A stretch of 64,000 bases of DNA from Neorhizobium galegae bv. officinalis. Lineage in GTDB: Bacteria; Pseudomonadota; Alphaproteobacteria; Rhizobiales; Rhizobiaceae. Shown here one piece after another: positions 34,268 to 43,134 of this stretch. A program made the translations under genes and the position numbers. Every line of letters starts with the position of its first letter. The stretch's first letter is position 1. The stretch is taken from assembly GCA_000985875.1 (NCBI GenBank), contig CCRI01000002.1:62001-126000 (forward strand), given 5' to 3'. The notes under the pieces are model-generated. The model ran no database searches and was not told where the DNA came from. It saw only the letters and a program-made list of their open reading frames with translations.

Positions 34268-35038
34268 ATGAGCAAGGAAATCGTTGTAAAAGCCGTTGAC
34301 GTTACCAAGCTGTTCGGCACGTTCACAGCGCTCGATAAAGTCAGCCTCGAAATAGCCAAGGGCGAGGTGTGCTGCATTATCGGCCCTTCCGGATCGGGAA
34401 AGAGCACCTTTCTCCGTTGCATCAACCAGCTCGAAAAGATGAACGCCGGGGCAATCTGGGTGAATGATGAACTGGTCGGCTATCGCCGCGAAGGCAACAA
34501 TCTTCACGAGATAAGCGATGTGGAAATGTCGCGGCAGCGCCGCCACATCGGCATGGTTTTCCAGCGGTTCAACCTGTTTCCGCACAAGACCGCGCTGGAA
34601 AACATCATGGAGGGTCCGGTCCACGTTCTGCGCGAGCCGATAGCCGATGTCCACAAACGGGCAGAAGACCTGCTCGTCCGTGTGGGGCTAGGCGACAAGG
34701 CCGGGCATTATCCCTCGCAACTGTCCGGCGGTCAGCAGCAGCGGGTGGCAATTGCCCGTGCGATGTGCATGCGCCCCGAATTGATCCTGTTCGACGAACC
34801 GACTTCCGCACTCGACCCGGAACTTGTCTCCGAAGTCCTGGACGTGATGAAGGATCTCGCCGCAAGCGGCATGACCATGATCGTGGTGACACACGAACTG
34901 GGCTTTGCCCGTAGCGTCGCCAACACCGTCGCCTTCATGGAGGCGGGCAAGATGGTCGAAGTCGGCCCTGCCTCTCAAGTTCTCAGTTCGCCGAAAAGCC
35001 CTCGCACCGTGGAGTTCATCAGGGCCGTTCACGGCTGA
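34268..35038 (+). CDS. Polar amino-acid ABC transporter ATPase
   Basis: A 256-residue GlnQ/HisP-type ATPase with Walker A GPSGSGKST near residue 39, Q-loop VFQRFNLFPHKT, signature LSGGQQQRVAIARA, Walker B ILFDEPTSALDPE and the switch His in VTHEL. Complete and active-looking. Powers uptake by the adjacent permease and binding protein. Confidence 0.95.
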   Translation: MSKEIVVKAVDVTKLFGTFTALDKVSLEIAKGEVCCIIGPSGSGKSTFLRCINQLEKMNAGAIWVNDELVGYRREGNNLHEISDVEMSRQRRHIGMVFQRFNLFPHKTALENIMEGPVHVLREPIADVHKRAEDLLVRVGLGDKAGHYPSQLSGGQQQRVAIARAMCMRPELILFDEPTSALDPELVSEVLDVMKDLAASGMTMIVVTHELGFARSVANTVAFMEAGKMVEVGPASQVLSSPKSPRTVEFIRAVHG

Positions 35039-35119
35039 AATCAATCGGCCCGGTCATTCCGGCCGGCCCGCGCTTCAAGACTACACCAATCCAGTCAGCT
35101 TAAAAAAAGGGGAATTCGC

Positions 35120-35947
35120 ATGAAAACAGCTCTTATCACGCTCGCCGTACTTCTCACCTCTACTGTGGTGCATGCCGAAGGACTGCCGGACCGCATCAAG
35201 ACTGCGGGCAAGGTCGTCGTCGCAAACCAGCCCAATTATCCGCCGATGGAATACAAGGATCCGGCCACCAACACGCTGATGGGGGTCGACATCGATCTTG
35301 GCGTCGCGCTTGCCAAGCAGCTTGGCACCAAGGTCGAATGGGCGGAAATCGGCTTCGAACAGATGATTTCGTCTCTCGAGACGGGTCGCGTCGATCTCAT
35401 CCATAGCGGCATGAGCGACCTTCCGAAACGCCGCGATACTCTCGACTTCGTCGATTACATGAAATCCGGCGCACAGTTCTACACCTCCGCCGCCCGCAAG
35501 GAGGAATTCAAGACCCCGGCCGACTTCTGCGGCAAGACGGTGGGCATGAGCCGCCGCACATCCTTCCCGGACGAAACCGCCAAGTGGAGCGCGGCTAACT
35601 GCGAGGCCAAGGGTCTTGCCGCCATCAAGGTCGTTGGCACGGAGGGCTCGGCCGATGCGCGCGCCCAGCTGAAGCAGGGCCGCCTCGATGGCGCCGTGCA
35701 GGGCTCTGAAACGCTGCCCTACCTGATGGCTCTGGAGAAGAATACCTACGCCATCGTCGGTGAACCGATCACGGCCGTTTACCAGGGCATTGCCTTCTCC
35801 AAGAAGGATCCTCCTTTGCGGGATGCCTATGCCGGCGCGCTGAAGGCCATCATGGCATCCGGCGAGTATAAGGCGATCTTCGTAAAGCACGGGCTGGAAG
35901 GCACGCTGCTGGACGGCATCTACATCAACGGCGAACCCGCAAAGTAA
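35120..35947 (+). CDS. Polar amino-acid ABC transporter binding protein
   Basis: A 275-residue periplasmic binding protein of the HisJ/GlnH cluster. Signal peptide 1-19 (LITLAVLLTSTVVHA), then GLPDRIKTAGKVVVANQPNYPP and the VDIDLGVALAKQLG segment. ATG 35120 is preceded by AAAAAAGGGGAATTC, the same leader seen before hutX. Lies 81 bases after the ATPase gene and is followed by an 8-bp stem-loop. Confidence 0.93.
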   Translation: MKTALITLAVLLTSTVVHAEGLPDRIKTAGKVVVANQPNYPPMEYKDPATNTLMGVDIDLGVALAKQLGTKVEWAEIGFEQMISSLETGRVDLIHSGMSDLPKRRDTLDFVDYMKSGAQFYTSAARKEEFKTPADFCGKTVGMSRRTSFPDETAKWSAANCEAKGLAAIKVVGTEGSADARAQLKQGRLDGAVQGSETLPYLMALEKNTYAIVGEPITAVYQGIAFSKKDPPLRDAYAGALKAIMASGEYKAIFVKHGLEGTLLDGIYINGEPAK

Positions 35948-35976
35948 GTGGCAAGACGTCCGTGACAAAAAATTAT

Positions 35977-36001
35977 CCGGCCGCGATGGTTTTGCGGCCG
36001 G
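35977..36001 (+). terminator. Stem-loop after the binding-protein gene
   Basis: CCGGCCGC (35977-35984) pairs with GCGGCCGG (35994-36001) around a 9-base loop. No U-tract follows and the next operon gene starts 52 bases on, so it probably stabilises the upstream mRNA and trims downstream expression. Confidence 0.5.
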
Positions 36002-36053
36002 TATCTCTCCCGCGTTGACGTTGCCGGCCTTTCCTTTATTTCAGAGTTTTCTT

Positions 36054-37445
36054 ATGAACAATTCTCTCGCCGACACGCCGATTGACAGGCTCGCCCGCTT
36101 CGTTTCCGGTCTTGACTACGGCTCCATACCGGAAAGTGTTGTCGCCAAGACAAAAGTCCACATTGCCGATACCCTCGGCGCGGCCATCGCGGGCGCCCGC
36201 TCTCAAGAGTTTGCAAGCGCGGTGCAGGCGATGCACTCGGCGGGCAGTACGCTGCTTTGGGGCACAGGCCTTACCGGTTCGCCGCGTGACAGCGCCTTCA
36301 TCAATGGTGTCGCAGCCCATGCCTTCGAACTCGACGACGCCGGCGGCTGCGATCATTCCGGCGCCGTGATCATGCCCGCCGTCTTTTCAGCCCTGCATAA
36401 AGTGGCACGGCCTGTGGATGGCAAACGCATGATCACCGCTGTTGTCGCAGGCTACGATGCGGGACGCCGCATCCTTGAAGCCACCGGCGGTTACGATGCC
36501 CATAATGGGCTCGGCTGGCATTCGACCGGTACATGCGGTACGTTTGCCGCGGCAGCCGCCGTTGCAAGCCTGCTCGGCCTCGATGCCTCGGCCGCCCGAG
36601 ACGCCATGACGCTGGCGACAAGCTTCTCTTCCGGCCTTTGGGCCTTCATCCATGATGGCTCCCAGGCAAAAAAACTTCATGCCGGTCGGGCAGCGGAAGG
36701 TGGTCTGCTTGCGGCCTTGCTCGCAGCCAACGGCTTTGCCGGACCCTCGCGCGTGTTCGATGACGTCTGGGGTGGCTTCTTCACCTCGTTCAACAAGTCC
36801 GCCTGCCAGCCTGACCTCTTGTCGGAGGGGCTCGGCGATGTCTGGAAGCTCAACCGGGCGGTATTGAAACCCTATGCTTCCTGCCGTGGCGCGCATTCCG
36901 CCGTCGATGCGCTGGAGGACCTGCTCGTCGAAACCGACCGACTGCCGCAGGAGATCAACCGGATCGATCTTCGCATGAGCGGCATGCTGAAGAATATGTG
37001 CGGCGCGAAGGAGGGCGGCGCCATGGCACCAACCCAGATGAGCCTGCCTTTCGCGCTTGCCGCCCGGTGTGTCTTCGGCACCGCTGGCCTTCAGGCCTAT
37101 ACCGAGGAGCGGCGCCAGCATCCGGACGTCCACGCGATGATGGAACGGATCGGCATTTCCGTTGACGCATCGATGGATGCCATGGCCGAGCCGATGGTGA
37201 CGCTGAGCTTCTGCGATGGCTTGGTTGTCGGGCGGATGGTGCCACGCGCCACGGGCTCGGCCGAGCGACCGATGCCTGCTTCCGCCATCGCGGCCAAATT
37301 CCGTGAACTTGCCACCATGAGTCTGCCCGAAGACCGAGTGGAGACGCTCTGGCAAAAGCTCGGCAACCTTGAGCAGATCAGGGACTGCACGGAGATCGAG
37401 GCGCAAATGACCGGCCACGCAGAAACGCTTCCCACCTTCCGCTGA
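36054..37445 (+). CDS. MmgE/PrpD-family protein (iminodisuccinate-epimerase-like candidate)
   Basis: A 463-residue MmgE/PrpD-family protein, normal length. Typical elements are TKVHIADTLGAAIAGAR near residue 35, FINGVAAHAFELDDAGG near 85 and GWHSTGTCGTFAAAAAVASLLG near 155. The family includes 2-methylcitrate dehydratase, cis-aconitate decarboxylase and the iminodisuccinate epimerase characterised from Agrobacterium tumefaciens BY6. Next to an ArgH-type lyase and an amino-acid importer, the epimerase role fits best: it would convert an unreactive stereoisomer to the one the lyase cleaves. That is inference. A TTG at 36015 is an alternative start. Confidence 0.85.
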   Translation: MNNSLADTPIDRLARFVSGLDYGSIPESVVAKTKVHIADTLGAAIAGARSQEFASAVQAMHSAGSTLLWGTGLTGSPRDSAFINGVAAHAFELDDAGGCDHSGAVIMPAVFSALHKVARPVDGKRMITAVVAGYDAGRRILEATGGYDAHNGLGWHSTGTCGTFAAAAAVASLLGLDASAARDAMTLATSFSSGLWAFIHDGSQAKKLHAGRAAEGGLLAALLAANGFAGPSRVFDDVWGGFFTSFNKSACQPDLLSEGLGDVWKLNRAVLKPYASCRGAHSAVDALEDLLVETDRLPQEINRIDLRMSGMLKNMCGAKEGGAMAPTQMSLPFALAARCVFGTAGLQAYTEERRQHPDVHAMMERIGISVDASMDAMAEPMVTLSFCDGLVVGRMVPRATGSAERPMPASAIAAKFRELATMSLPEDRVETLWQKLGNLEQIRDCTEIEAQMTGHAETLPTFR

Positions 37446-37456
37446 AAGGCAATTCC

Positions 37457-38329
37457 ATGACCTTCGATCTGACACCACGCCCCCTCAACCCGGCGGCGAA
37501 GACACCGGACATGACCTGGCCGAACGGCACGAAAAGCGCGCTGTTCATCGGATTTGACGTCGATGCCGAGACCGCCTGGATCGGTAACAACCCATCCAAT
37601 GTCGATCGCATGGTCACCACGTCGCATGGCGGTTATGATGCCCGCGTCGGCATTGCCCGGATCCTTGGCCTGCTGGACGAGCTCGGCCTGAAGGCCACTT
37701 TCTTCACGCCTGGCTGGACGGCGCTCGCGCATCGGGCCGAATGCGAGGCCATGGTGACGGCCGGCCACGAGATCGGTCATCACGGATACCTGCACAAGTT
37801 GCCCGATCGCAGCAAGCTCGATGAAGCCATGGAGGAAATCGACCGAGGCTTCGAGGCGCTGCAATCGGCGCTCGGAGTCCGCCCGGTCGGTTATCGCGCT
37901 CCGTCGGGCGAGAATTTTCCTGAGCTTCTCGCCTATCTCAAAAAGTCCGGCATCCGCTATTCCAGTTCCTTCCGGGACGACATCCTGCCCTACAGGCACG
38001 CGGCAAGCGGTGGCGTGCCAGGCCCGGTCGAAATCCCCGTCAACTACGCCTTCGACGACTGGAATTTCGGCATGACAAGCCGCACCAGCCCGCGCCCGAT
38101 CTTCGGGCGGGAGGCAATCCTGCCACTCTGGATCGACGAGTTCGAGGCAACCCATGCCTGGGGCGGGGTGACGACGCTCGTGCTTCACCCCCAGGTTTCC
38201 GGCCGCCCGATGCGCTGGCACCTGCTGCGGGACTTCCTGAAGCACCTGCTTTCCAAGGGCGATGTGTGGATCGCCACAGGCCGCGAAATCACCGACCATT
38301 TTGAGGCCCAGGAAGCGGCCCGTCTGTAA
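37457..38329 (+). CDS. Polysaccharide-deacetylase-family amide hydrolase
   Basis: A 290-residue NodB-homology protein without a signal peptide, so cytoplasmic. Metal ligands appear as an Asp in FIGFDVDAETAW and the HxxxH pair in GHEIGHHGYLH; the RAPSGENFPE motif is near residue 150. Cytoplasmic members of this kind (PuuE-like) hydrolyse small cyclic or linear amides rather than sugar polymers. Follows the MmgE/PrpD gene by 11 bases, so it likely processes a substrate or intermediate of the same pathway. Confidence 0.88.
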   Translation: MTFDLTPRPLNPAAKTPDMTWPNGTKSALFIGFDVDAETAWIGNNPSNVDRMVTTSHGGYDARVGIARILGLLDELGLKATFFTPGWTALAHRAECEAMVTAGHEIGHHGYLHKLPDRSKLDEAMEEIDRGFEALQSALGVRPVGYRAPSGENFPELLAYLKKSGIRYSSSFRDDILPYRHAASGGVPGPVEIPVNYAFDDWNFGMTSRTSPRPIFGREAILPLWIDEFEATHAWGGVTTLVLHPQVSGRPMRWHLLRDFLKHLLSKGDVWIATGREITDHFEAQEAARL

Positions 38330-38351
38330 AAGCTGCCGATCAGAAGGATAT

Positions 38352-38423
38352 ATGCCCATGGCTTTCGATGACGACGCACTAGAGCGTCTGCGGACGCGTT
38401 ATGGCGAAGGCCGCGGCGTGGTC
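38352..38423 (+). pseudogene. Gene truncated by an IS after 24 codons
   Basis: ATG at 38352 (or 38358) after GAAGGA starts MPMAFDDDALERLRTRYGEG, then the frame runs into the left repeat of an IS at 38424. It would have been the next gene of the ArgH-like operon. The reading frame beyond the IS (about 39093-39226, SPDLVTAVTAKIDPDYLKTV) may be its tail, but I cannot prove continuity. Confidence 0.5.
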
Positions 38424-39092
38424 TGCCCCCTGAAAAGTGATCCTTCATGAAGTATGGCTTACGAGCCTCAAAAGGACATTGAAATGGCAGCGAAAAGACA
38501 CAAGGCAGAAGAGATCGTCACGAAGCTTCGTCAGGTTGACGTGCTGAATGCTCCTACGACTTCGTCAAGGATCGGACGCACAATGGCAGGAAAATCCGCA
38601 TGCTCAACGTGATCGATGAGTTCACCCGGGAATGTATCGCTATCCGGGTCGAGAGAAAGCTGAAGGCCGTCGATGTCATCGGCGTGCTTTCCCACCTCTT
38701 GATCCTTCGGGGCGTCCCAACGCATATTCGTTCTGACAATGGCCCGGAGATCATCGCCAAGGCGCTATGGGAGTGGATCGCGGCGGTGGGAGCCAACGCC
38801 TACTCATGCCGGGCAGCCCCTCGGAAAACGGCTATTGCGAGAGCTTCAACTCGAAACTCCGTGACGAACTGCTCAACGGAGAAATCTTCTACACGCTCAA
38901 GGAGGCGAAGATCGTCATCAAAAACTGGAGACAGCATTACAACACAGTGCGGCCCCACTCATCGCCGGGGTACAAGCCACCGGCACCCGAAACGGCCATT
39001 TGGCCTCGCCAGAACGGACCGGCTTCAACAACAGCGATGGCCAGAAGACCGAGCATCCACTAACATTCCAAACGGATCACCCCCTGGGGGCA
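38424..39092 (+). mobile_element. IS3-family element with internal deletion
   Basis: Ends match as inverted repeats: TGCCCCC-N5-GTGATCC at 38424 and its complement, GGATCAC-N5-GGGGGCA, ending at 39092. About 670 bases remain of an expected 1.2-1.4 kb. Confidence 0.75.
38484..39063 (+). pseudogene. IS3-family OrfA-OrfB remnant
   Basis: Translation from ATG 38484 gives an OrfA start (MAAKRHKAEEIVTKLRQVDVL), which jumps straight into the OrfB integrase core (SYDFVKDRTHNGRKIRMLNVIDEF then HIRSDNGPEIIAKAL). A further frame change near 38800 leads to GSPSENGYCESFNSKLRDELL and the C-terminal HYNTVRPHSSPGYKPPAPE. The DDE residues are spread over two frames and most of OrfA is deleted, so it cannot transpose alone. 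Confidence 0.85.
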
Positions 39093-39287
39093 GGCCAATT
39101 GCGCAAAGCCCGGATTTGGTAACCGCCGTCACCGCCAAGATTGATCCGGATTATTTAAAGACGGTGCGCCGAAACCTTCCGCTAGCAAATCATCGTGTCT
39201 TAAACATAATGCCCCACACAAATTGATGGGGCAAAGCGACCAACGTTTCGATAAGAGGGAAGTTATGCCCACGACTCATTTCCCTCG

Positions 39288-39770
39288 CTATTTCCGAAGG
39301 TGAGCGGTGGGCAATGCGGTCGTATACTTGACCTGCCCCAAGGCAAAGCTGGACCGGATGTTGGATACGCAGGGAATGGTCGTCAGCCGGTCAGTCACGA
39401 GCGACTGGTATTTTCTGAGATCCTCGACGACAACCCGAAGAAGATAGTCCGATTCGCCGGTCATCAGATAACATTCCATGACTTCAGGCATGGACCGCAC
39501 CGCCTCGTCGAAGATGTCGAGTGATGCTCTGTCCTGTTGCTTCAACGAAATATGGACGAAGACGTTGACGGCGAGACCAAGGGATTGCGCATCCACGAGC
39601 GCAACCGTTCCCTTGATTACGCCGTTCTCCTTTAGATCATTGACACGCCGCCAGCAGGGAGAAGCCGACAGACCAGTCGCTGCGGCGAGTTCCGCCGTAC
39701 TGAGTTCGGCATCGTTCTGCAAAAGATCCAGGAGCTTCAACGTTGCAGCATCATAGCTGACAATCGGCAT
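39288..39770 (-). CDS. Lrp/AsnC-family regulator
   Basis: A 160-residue feast/famine regulator. Helix-turn-helix at residues 10-55 (LLQNDAELSTAELAAATGLSASPCWRRVNDL) and a RAM ligand-binding domain from 75 (VNVFVHISLKQQ, then PEVMECYLMTGESDYLLRVV). Divergent from the E1 gene, with 125 bases between the start codons. Mirrors the mdeR-mdeB arrangement of Pseudomonas putida, where an Lrp protein activates methionine catabolism. Confidence 0.92.
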   Translation of the reverse strand: MPIVSYDAATLKLLDLLQNDAELSTAELAAATGLSASPCWRRVNDLKENGVIKGTVALVDAQSLGLAVNVFVHISLKQQDRASLDIFDEAVRSMPEVMECYLMTGESDYLLRVVVEDLRKYQSLVTDRLTTIPCVSNIRSSFALGQVKYTTALPTAHLRK

Positions 39771-39895
39771 GAAATTTCCACTTTCCCGATTAAGCGGGCG
39801 AATCTTACCGGAAGTTGGACGGCGATCAAGTTAGAAAGACCAGTAATTCCGCATCAAGGGTGATAGTTTTTCACTGCAATAAGGGAGGATTGGAG

Positions 39896-42298
39896 ATGAA
39901 GTTGAGCCTGTCGCAGGAAAAGCTCCGGATGATGAAGGATCTTGAACGCCAAGTGCTTTGGCATGCCTGTTGGACGATACACAACGCCAACCACAATCGC
40001 GAAAGAGGCGATGTCAAAGTGGGCGGCCACCAGGCGTCGTCAGCCTCCATGGTGTCGATCATGACAACGCTTTATCTTCACACCCTGAAGCCGGAGGATC
40101 GGATAGCGGTAAAGCCACACGCCTCCCCGGTCTTCCACGCGATCCAGTATCTTATGGGCAATCAGCAGCGAGAAAAGCTGGTCAACTTTCGCGGTTATGG
40201 TGGAGCCCAATCCTATCCGAGCCGCACCAAGGATATTGACGACGTCGATTTCTCCACGGGCTCGGTCGGGCTGGGCGTGGCGATCACGGCGTTTGCCTCG
40301 ATCATCCAGGATTACATCGAAGCCAAATCCTTTTCATCGCCACGTCCTAAGGGCCGTATGATCGCCCTTGTCGGCGATGCCGAACTGGATGAGGGCAATA
40401 TCTATGAATGCCTGCAGGAGGGCTGGAAGCACGACCTGCGCAATACATGGTGGATTGTCGACTACAACAGGCAGAGCCTCGACGGCGTGGTGCGCGAGGG
40501 GCTTTGGAAGCGCATCGAAGCCATATTTGCTGCTTTCGGCTGGGACGTGAAGGTGCTGAAATACGGCGCATTACAGGAGGCCGCCTTTCGCGAGCCCGGC
40601 GGTGCGGCGCTGCGCGACTGGATCGACCGTTGCCCGAACCAGCTTTATTCGGCACTCACCTATCAAGGCGGACCAGCATGGCGAAAGCGCCTGACCGACG
40701 AGATCGGCGATCAGAGCGAGGTAACACGGCTGATCGACCGGCGCACGGATGCAGAACTTTCCGAGCTGATGAACAATCTCGGTGGCCATTGCATCGGAAC
40801 GCTGGCGAAAACCTTCGAAAGCATCGACCATGATCGGCCGACGGTGTTTCTGGCCTATACGATCAAGGGTTGGGGGACACCGCTGGCCGGACATAAGGAC
40901 AATCATGCCGGTCTGATGACCAAGGCCCAGATGGAGGAGTTCCAGAACCGCATTGGCGTGGCCGCGGGCCAGGAATGGGAGGAGTTCGGCGCCATCAAGA
41001 ATGCATCGGCGGTCAAGACCTATCTCAAAACAATCCCCTTTTTCGCCAAGGGCTCACGCCGCTACGCCGCTGCCCGTGTCGCATCGCCCGGGCCGGTCTT
41101 CCTCGATGATCGCGAACTTTCAACACAGGCAGGCTTCGGCAAAATTTTGGATGCGATCGCTCGGCGCGATGACGATCTCTCCAACAGAATTGTCACGATA
41201 TCACCGGATGTCACCGTTTCCACCAACCTCGGTCCCTGGGTGAACCGGCGTGGGCTGTTTGCGCGAGACGCGCTGGCGGATACGTTCCGGGAGGAGAAAG
41301 TGCCCTCCACTCAGAAATGGTCTTTCGGTCCTGCAGGACAGCATATCGAACTCGGCATCGCGGAAATGAACCTGTTCCTGCTGCTGGGTGCAGCCGGGCT
41401 GTCGCATTCGCTGTTCGGGGAAAGGCTCATACCGATCGGCACCGTCTATGATCCTTTCGTCGCCCGCGGCCTCGATGCGCTGAATTACGCTTGTTACCAG
41501 GATGCCCGCTTCATGATCGTCGGCACGCCATCGGGCGTCACGCTCGCGCCGGAGGGGGGCGCTCATCAATCCATTGGACAACAGTTGATCGGGATGAGTC
41601 AGGACGGCTTGGCGAGTTTCGAACCGGCCTATCTGGACGAACTCTCGATCATCATGGACTGGTCATTCGACTATATGCAGCGAGAAGGCAAAGGCGGGCA
41701 TGACCCGCGGACATGGCTGCGGGACGAAGCCGGCGGCTCGGTTTATCTGCGCTTGACGACCCGGCCACTGGAACAACCGGTGCGCCGCGAAAGCGAAGTG
41801 TTTCGTCAAGGTGTGGTCGACGGCGCCTACTGGCTTCGCGAACCGCAAGCGAATACCGGTCTGGTGCTGGCGTATCAGGGCTGCGTTGCGCCGGAAGTGC
41901 TTACCGCTGCCGGGCGGCTGGCGGATCGGCACCGCGACGTGGCGGTACTGGCCGTGACTTCCGCGGACCGTCTCCATGCCGGCTGGACGGCGGCACAACG
42001 CGCCAGACGGCACGGATATGCTGCCGCCCGCAGCCACGTGGAAAATCTGCTCGCGACCCTACCCCAGCATGCCCATATGATAACCGTCACGGATGGTCAT
42101 CCAGCAACGCTCGGTTGGTTCGGTTCGGTTCATGGTCATACGCTGACCAGCCTCGGCGTTGAGCATTTCGGCCAGACCGGCACGGTCGCCGATCTCTACG
42201 CGCATTTCGGCATCGATACCGATTCGATAATTGAAGCAGCGGAGGCGGCCGTTCGGCACAGCCATCGGCATACGGCCGGATCATTGATTGTTGCCTGA
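39896..42298 (+). CDS. Homodimeric pyruvate-dehydrogenase-type E1 (MdeB-like 2-oxoacid dehydrogenase)
   Basis: An 800-residue thiamine-diphosphate enzyme of the AceE type, slightly shorter than Escherichia coli AceE (887). Residues 1-60 give WTIHNANHNRERGDVKVGGH; the ThDP/Mg motif starts GDAELDEG at 160 and ends in DYNRQ; the transketolase-like pyrimidine domain and C-terminal domain follow. ATG 39896 lies 7 bases after AAGGGAGG. No E2 or E3 gene is adjacent, so it must use partners elsewhere. MdeB of P. putida is a homologue acting on 2-oxobutyrate from methionine; the Lrp neighbour supports that reading, but no methionine gamma-lyase gene is present. Confidence 0.88.
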   Translation: MKLSLSQEKLRMMKDLERQVLWHACWTIHNANHNRERGDVKVGGHQASSASMVSIMTTLYLHTLKPEDRIAVKPHASPVFHAIQYLMGNQQREKLVNFRGYGGAQSYPSRTKDIDDVDFSTGSVGLGVAITAFASIIQDYIEAKSFSSPRPKGRMIALVGDAELDEGNIYECLQEGWKHDLRNTWWIVDYNRQSLDGVVREGLWKRIEAIFAAFGWDVKVLKYGALQEAAFREPGGAALRDWIDRCPNQLYSALTYQGGPAWRKRLTDEIGDQSEVTRLIDRRTDAELSELMNNLGGHCIGTLAKTFESIDHDRPTVFLAYTIKGWGTPLAGHKDNHAGLMTKAQMEEFQNRIGVAAGQEWEEFGAIKNASAVKTYLKTIPFFAKGSRRYAAARVASPGPVFLDDRELSTQAGFGKILDAIARRDDDLSNRIVTISPDVTVSTNLGPWVNRRGLFARDALADTFREEKVPSTQKWSFGPAGQHIELGIAEMNLFLLLGAAGLSHSLFGERLIPIGTVYDPFVARGLDALNYACYQDARFMIVGTPSGVTLAPEGGAHQSIGQQLIGMSQDGLASFEPAYLDELSIIMDWSFDYMQREGKGGHDPRTWLRDEAGGSVYLRLTTRPLEQPVRRESEVFRQGVVDGAYWLREPQANTGLVLAYQGCVAPEVLTAAGRLADRHRDVAVLAVTSADRLHAGWTAAQRARRHGYAAARSHVENLLATLPQHAHMITVTDGHPATLGWFGSVHGHTLTSLGVEHFGQTGTVADLYAHFGIDTDSIIEAAEAAVRHSHRHTAGSLIVA

Positions 42299-42429
42299 GT
42301 TTAACACCTTTTCGGCTCAACGTGATCCGCGCAGCCTCCTGGCCAACCAGACCCGGCGTATGCGGACGTTCCTGCGAGCGTGCCGAGGGCGCTGCCATGG
42401 AATAGAACATCATATAGCCGCTAATCAGC

Positions 42430-42830
42430 TGATGCTCCGTTGTGGATTCAGAGCCGCGACGACGCTGAGGTTGGTGCCGTGGATGGCCTGGACACCCAGG
42501 GCGAGCAGCACTGGAAACGTGACACGATCCATTTTCGCAAAGAAGTTCGGCAGGACCAATATCATATCGCTTGTCGAGCGGGTTAGCCACTTTGCCATCT
42601 GCGCAGCAACGGCCGGCAGTCCCGGTGTGTCATGGATGGTCCTATGAAAGCCATGCAGGCACTGCACCGTCTTGCCCGCCGGTCGATCACCTTTGACCAC
42701 GGGACGAAGTTCATCGACTGGCCGTATCTACAGGAACATCTGCGATCGGCTCACTCGACACCGCGCAAGTGCGTTGCCTACCGAACGCCTGCGGAAGTCT
42801 TGCGCAGGAAACTGCTCGCTCAAATGACCT
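42430..42830 (+). pseudogene. Decayed IS30-family transposase
   Basis: Pieces in different frames match the intact IS30 transposase at 21683: KKFGRTNIISLVERVSHFAI, LARRSITFDHGTKFIDWPYL, then a deletion to TPRKCVAYRTPAEVLRRKLL. The N-terminus, the third catalytic Glu and the region between are missing. Old, inactive copy. Confidence 0.85.
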
Positions 42831-43134
42831 GTCAGATAGCATCATACGTTCAGATCGCAGTTCTGAATAAACTTACAGCCCTCCGCTTGTCGTTGCGATC
42901 CGCGCTTCCGAACAGTGGTTTCGTCAAGCTGGATGTTGGTTCCGACATGGTTGTTCATATGCCGCAGCGTGCCATCCATGGAGATCGAGCGGCACTTGCA
43001 CGAATCTCAGCACGGGTCTCAAGCGCCGCGCAATTGTCCGCGCAGTAGGCCGCGGACAACAGGATCTGCTCAGGGCCGTCGGCGATCGCACTATAGGCGA
43101 ACGAAGCGCTGGTGCGTCGGCCCACGTCGCTCCC
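42831..43134. other. Intergenic, nothing assigned
   Basis: About 300 bases between the IS30 relic and the stop of the molybdenum subunit gene. A minus-strand stretch (AYCADNCAALETRAEIRAS) looks faintly protein-like but is broken by stops. Confidence 0.35.

Noticed and set aside
34268-35038. Histidine-specific transporter linked to the hut genes
   Set aside because: It lies 20 kb from hutXWV inside a different LysR-controlled operon, so shared function is not supported.
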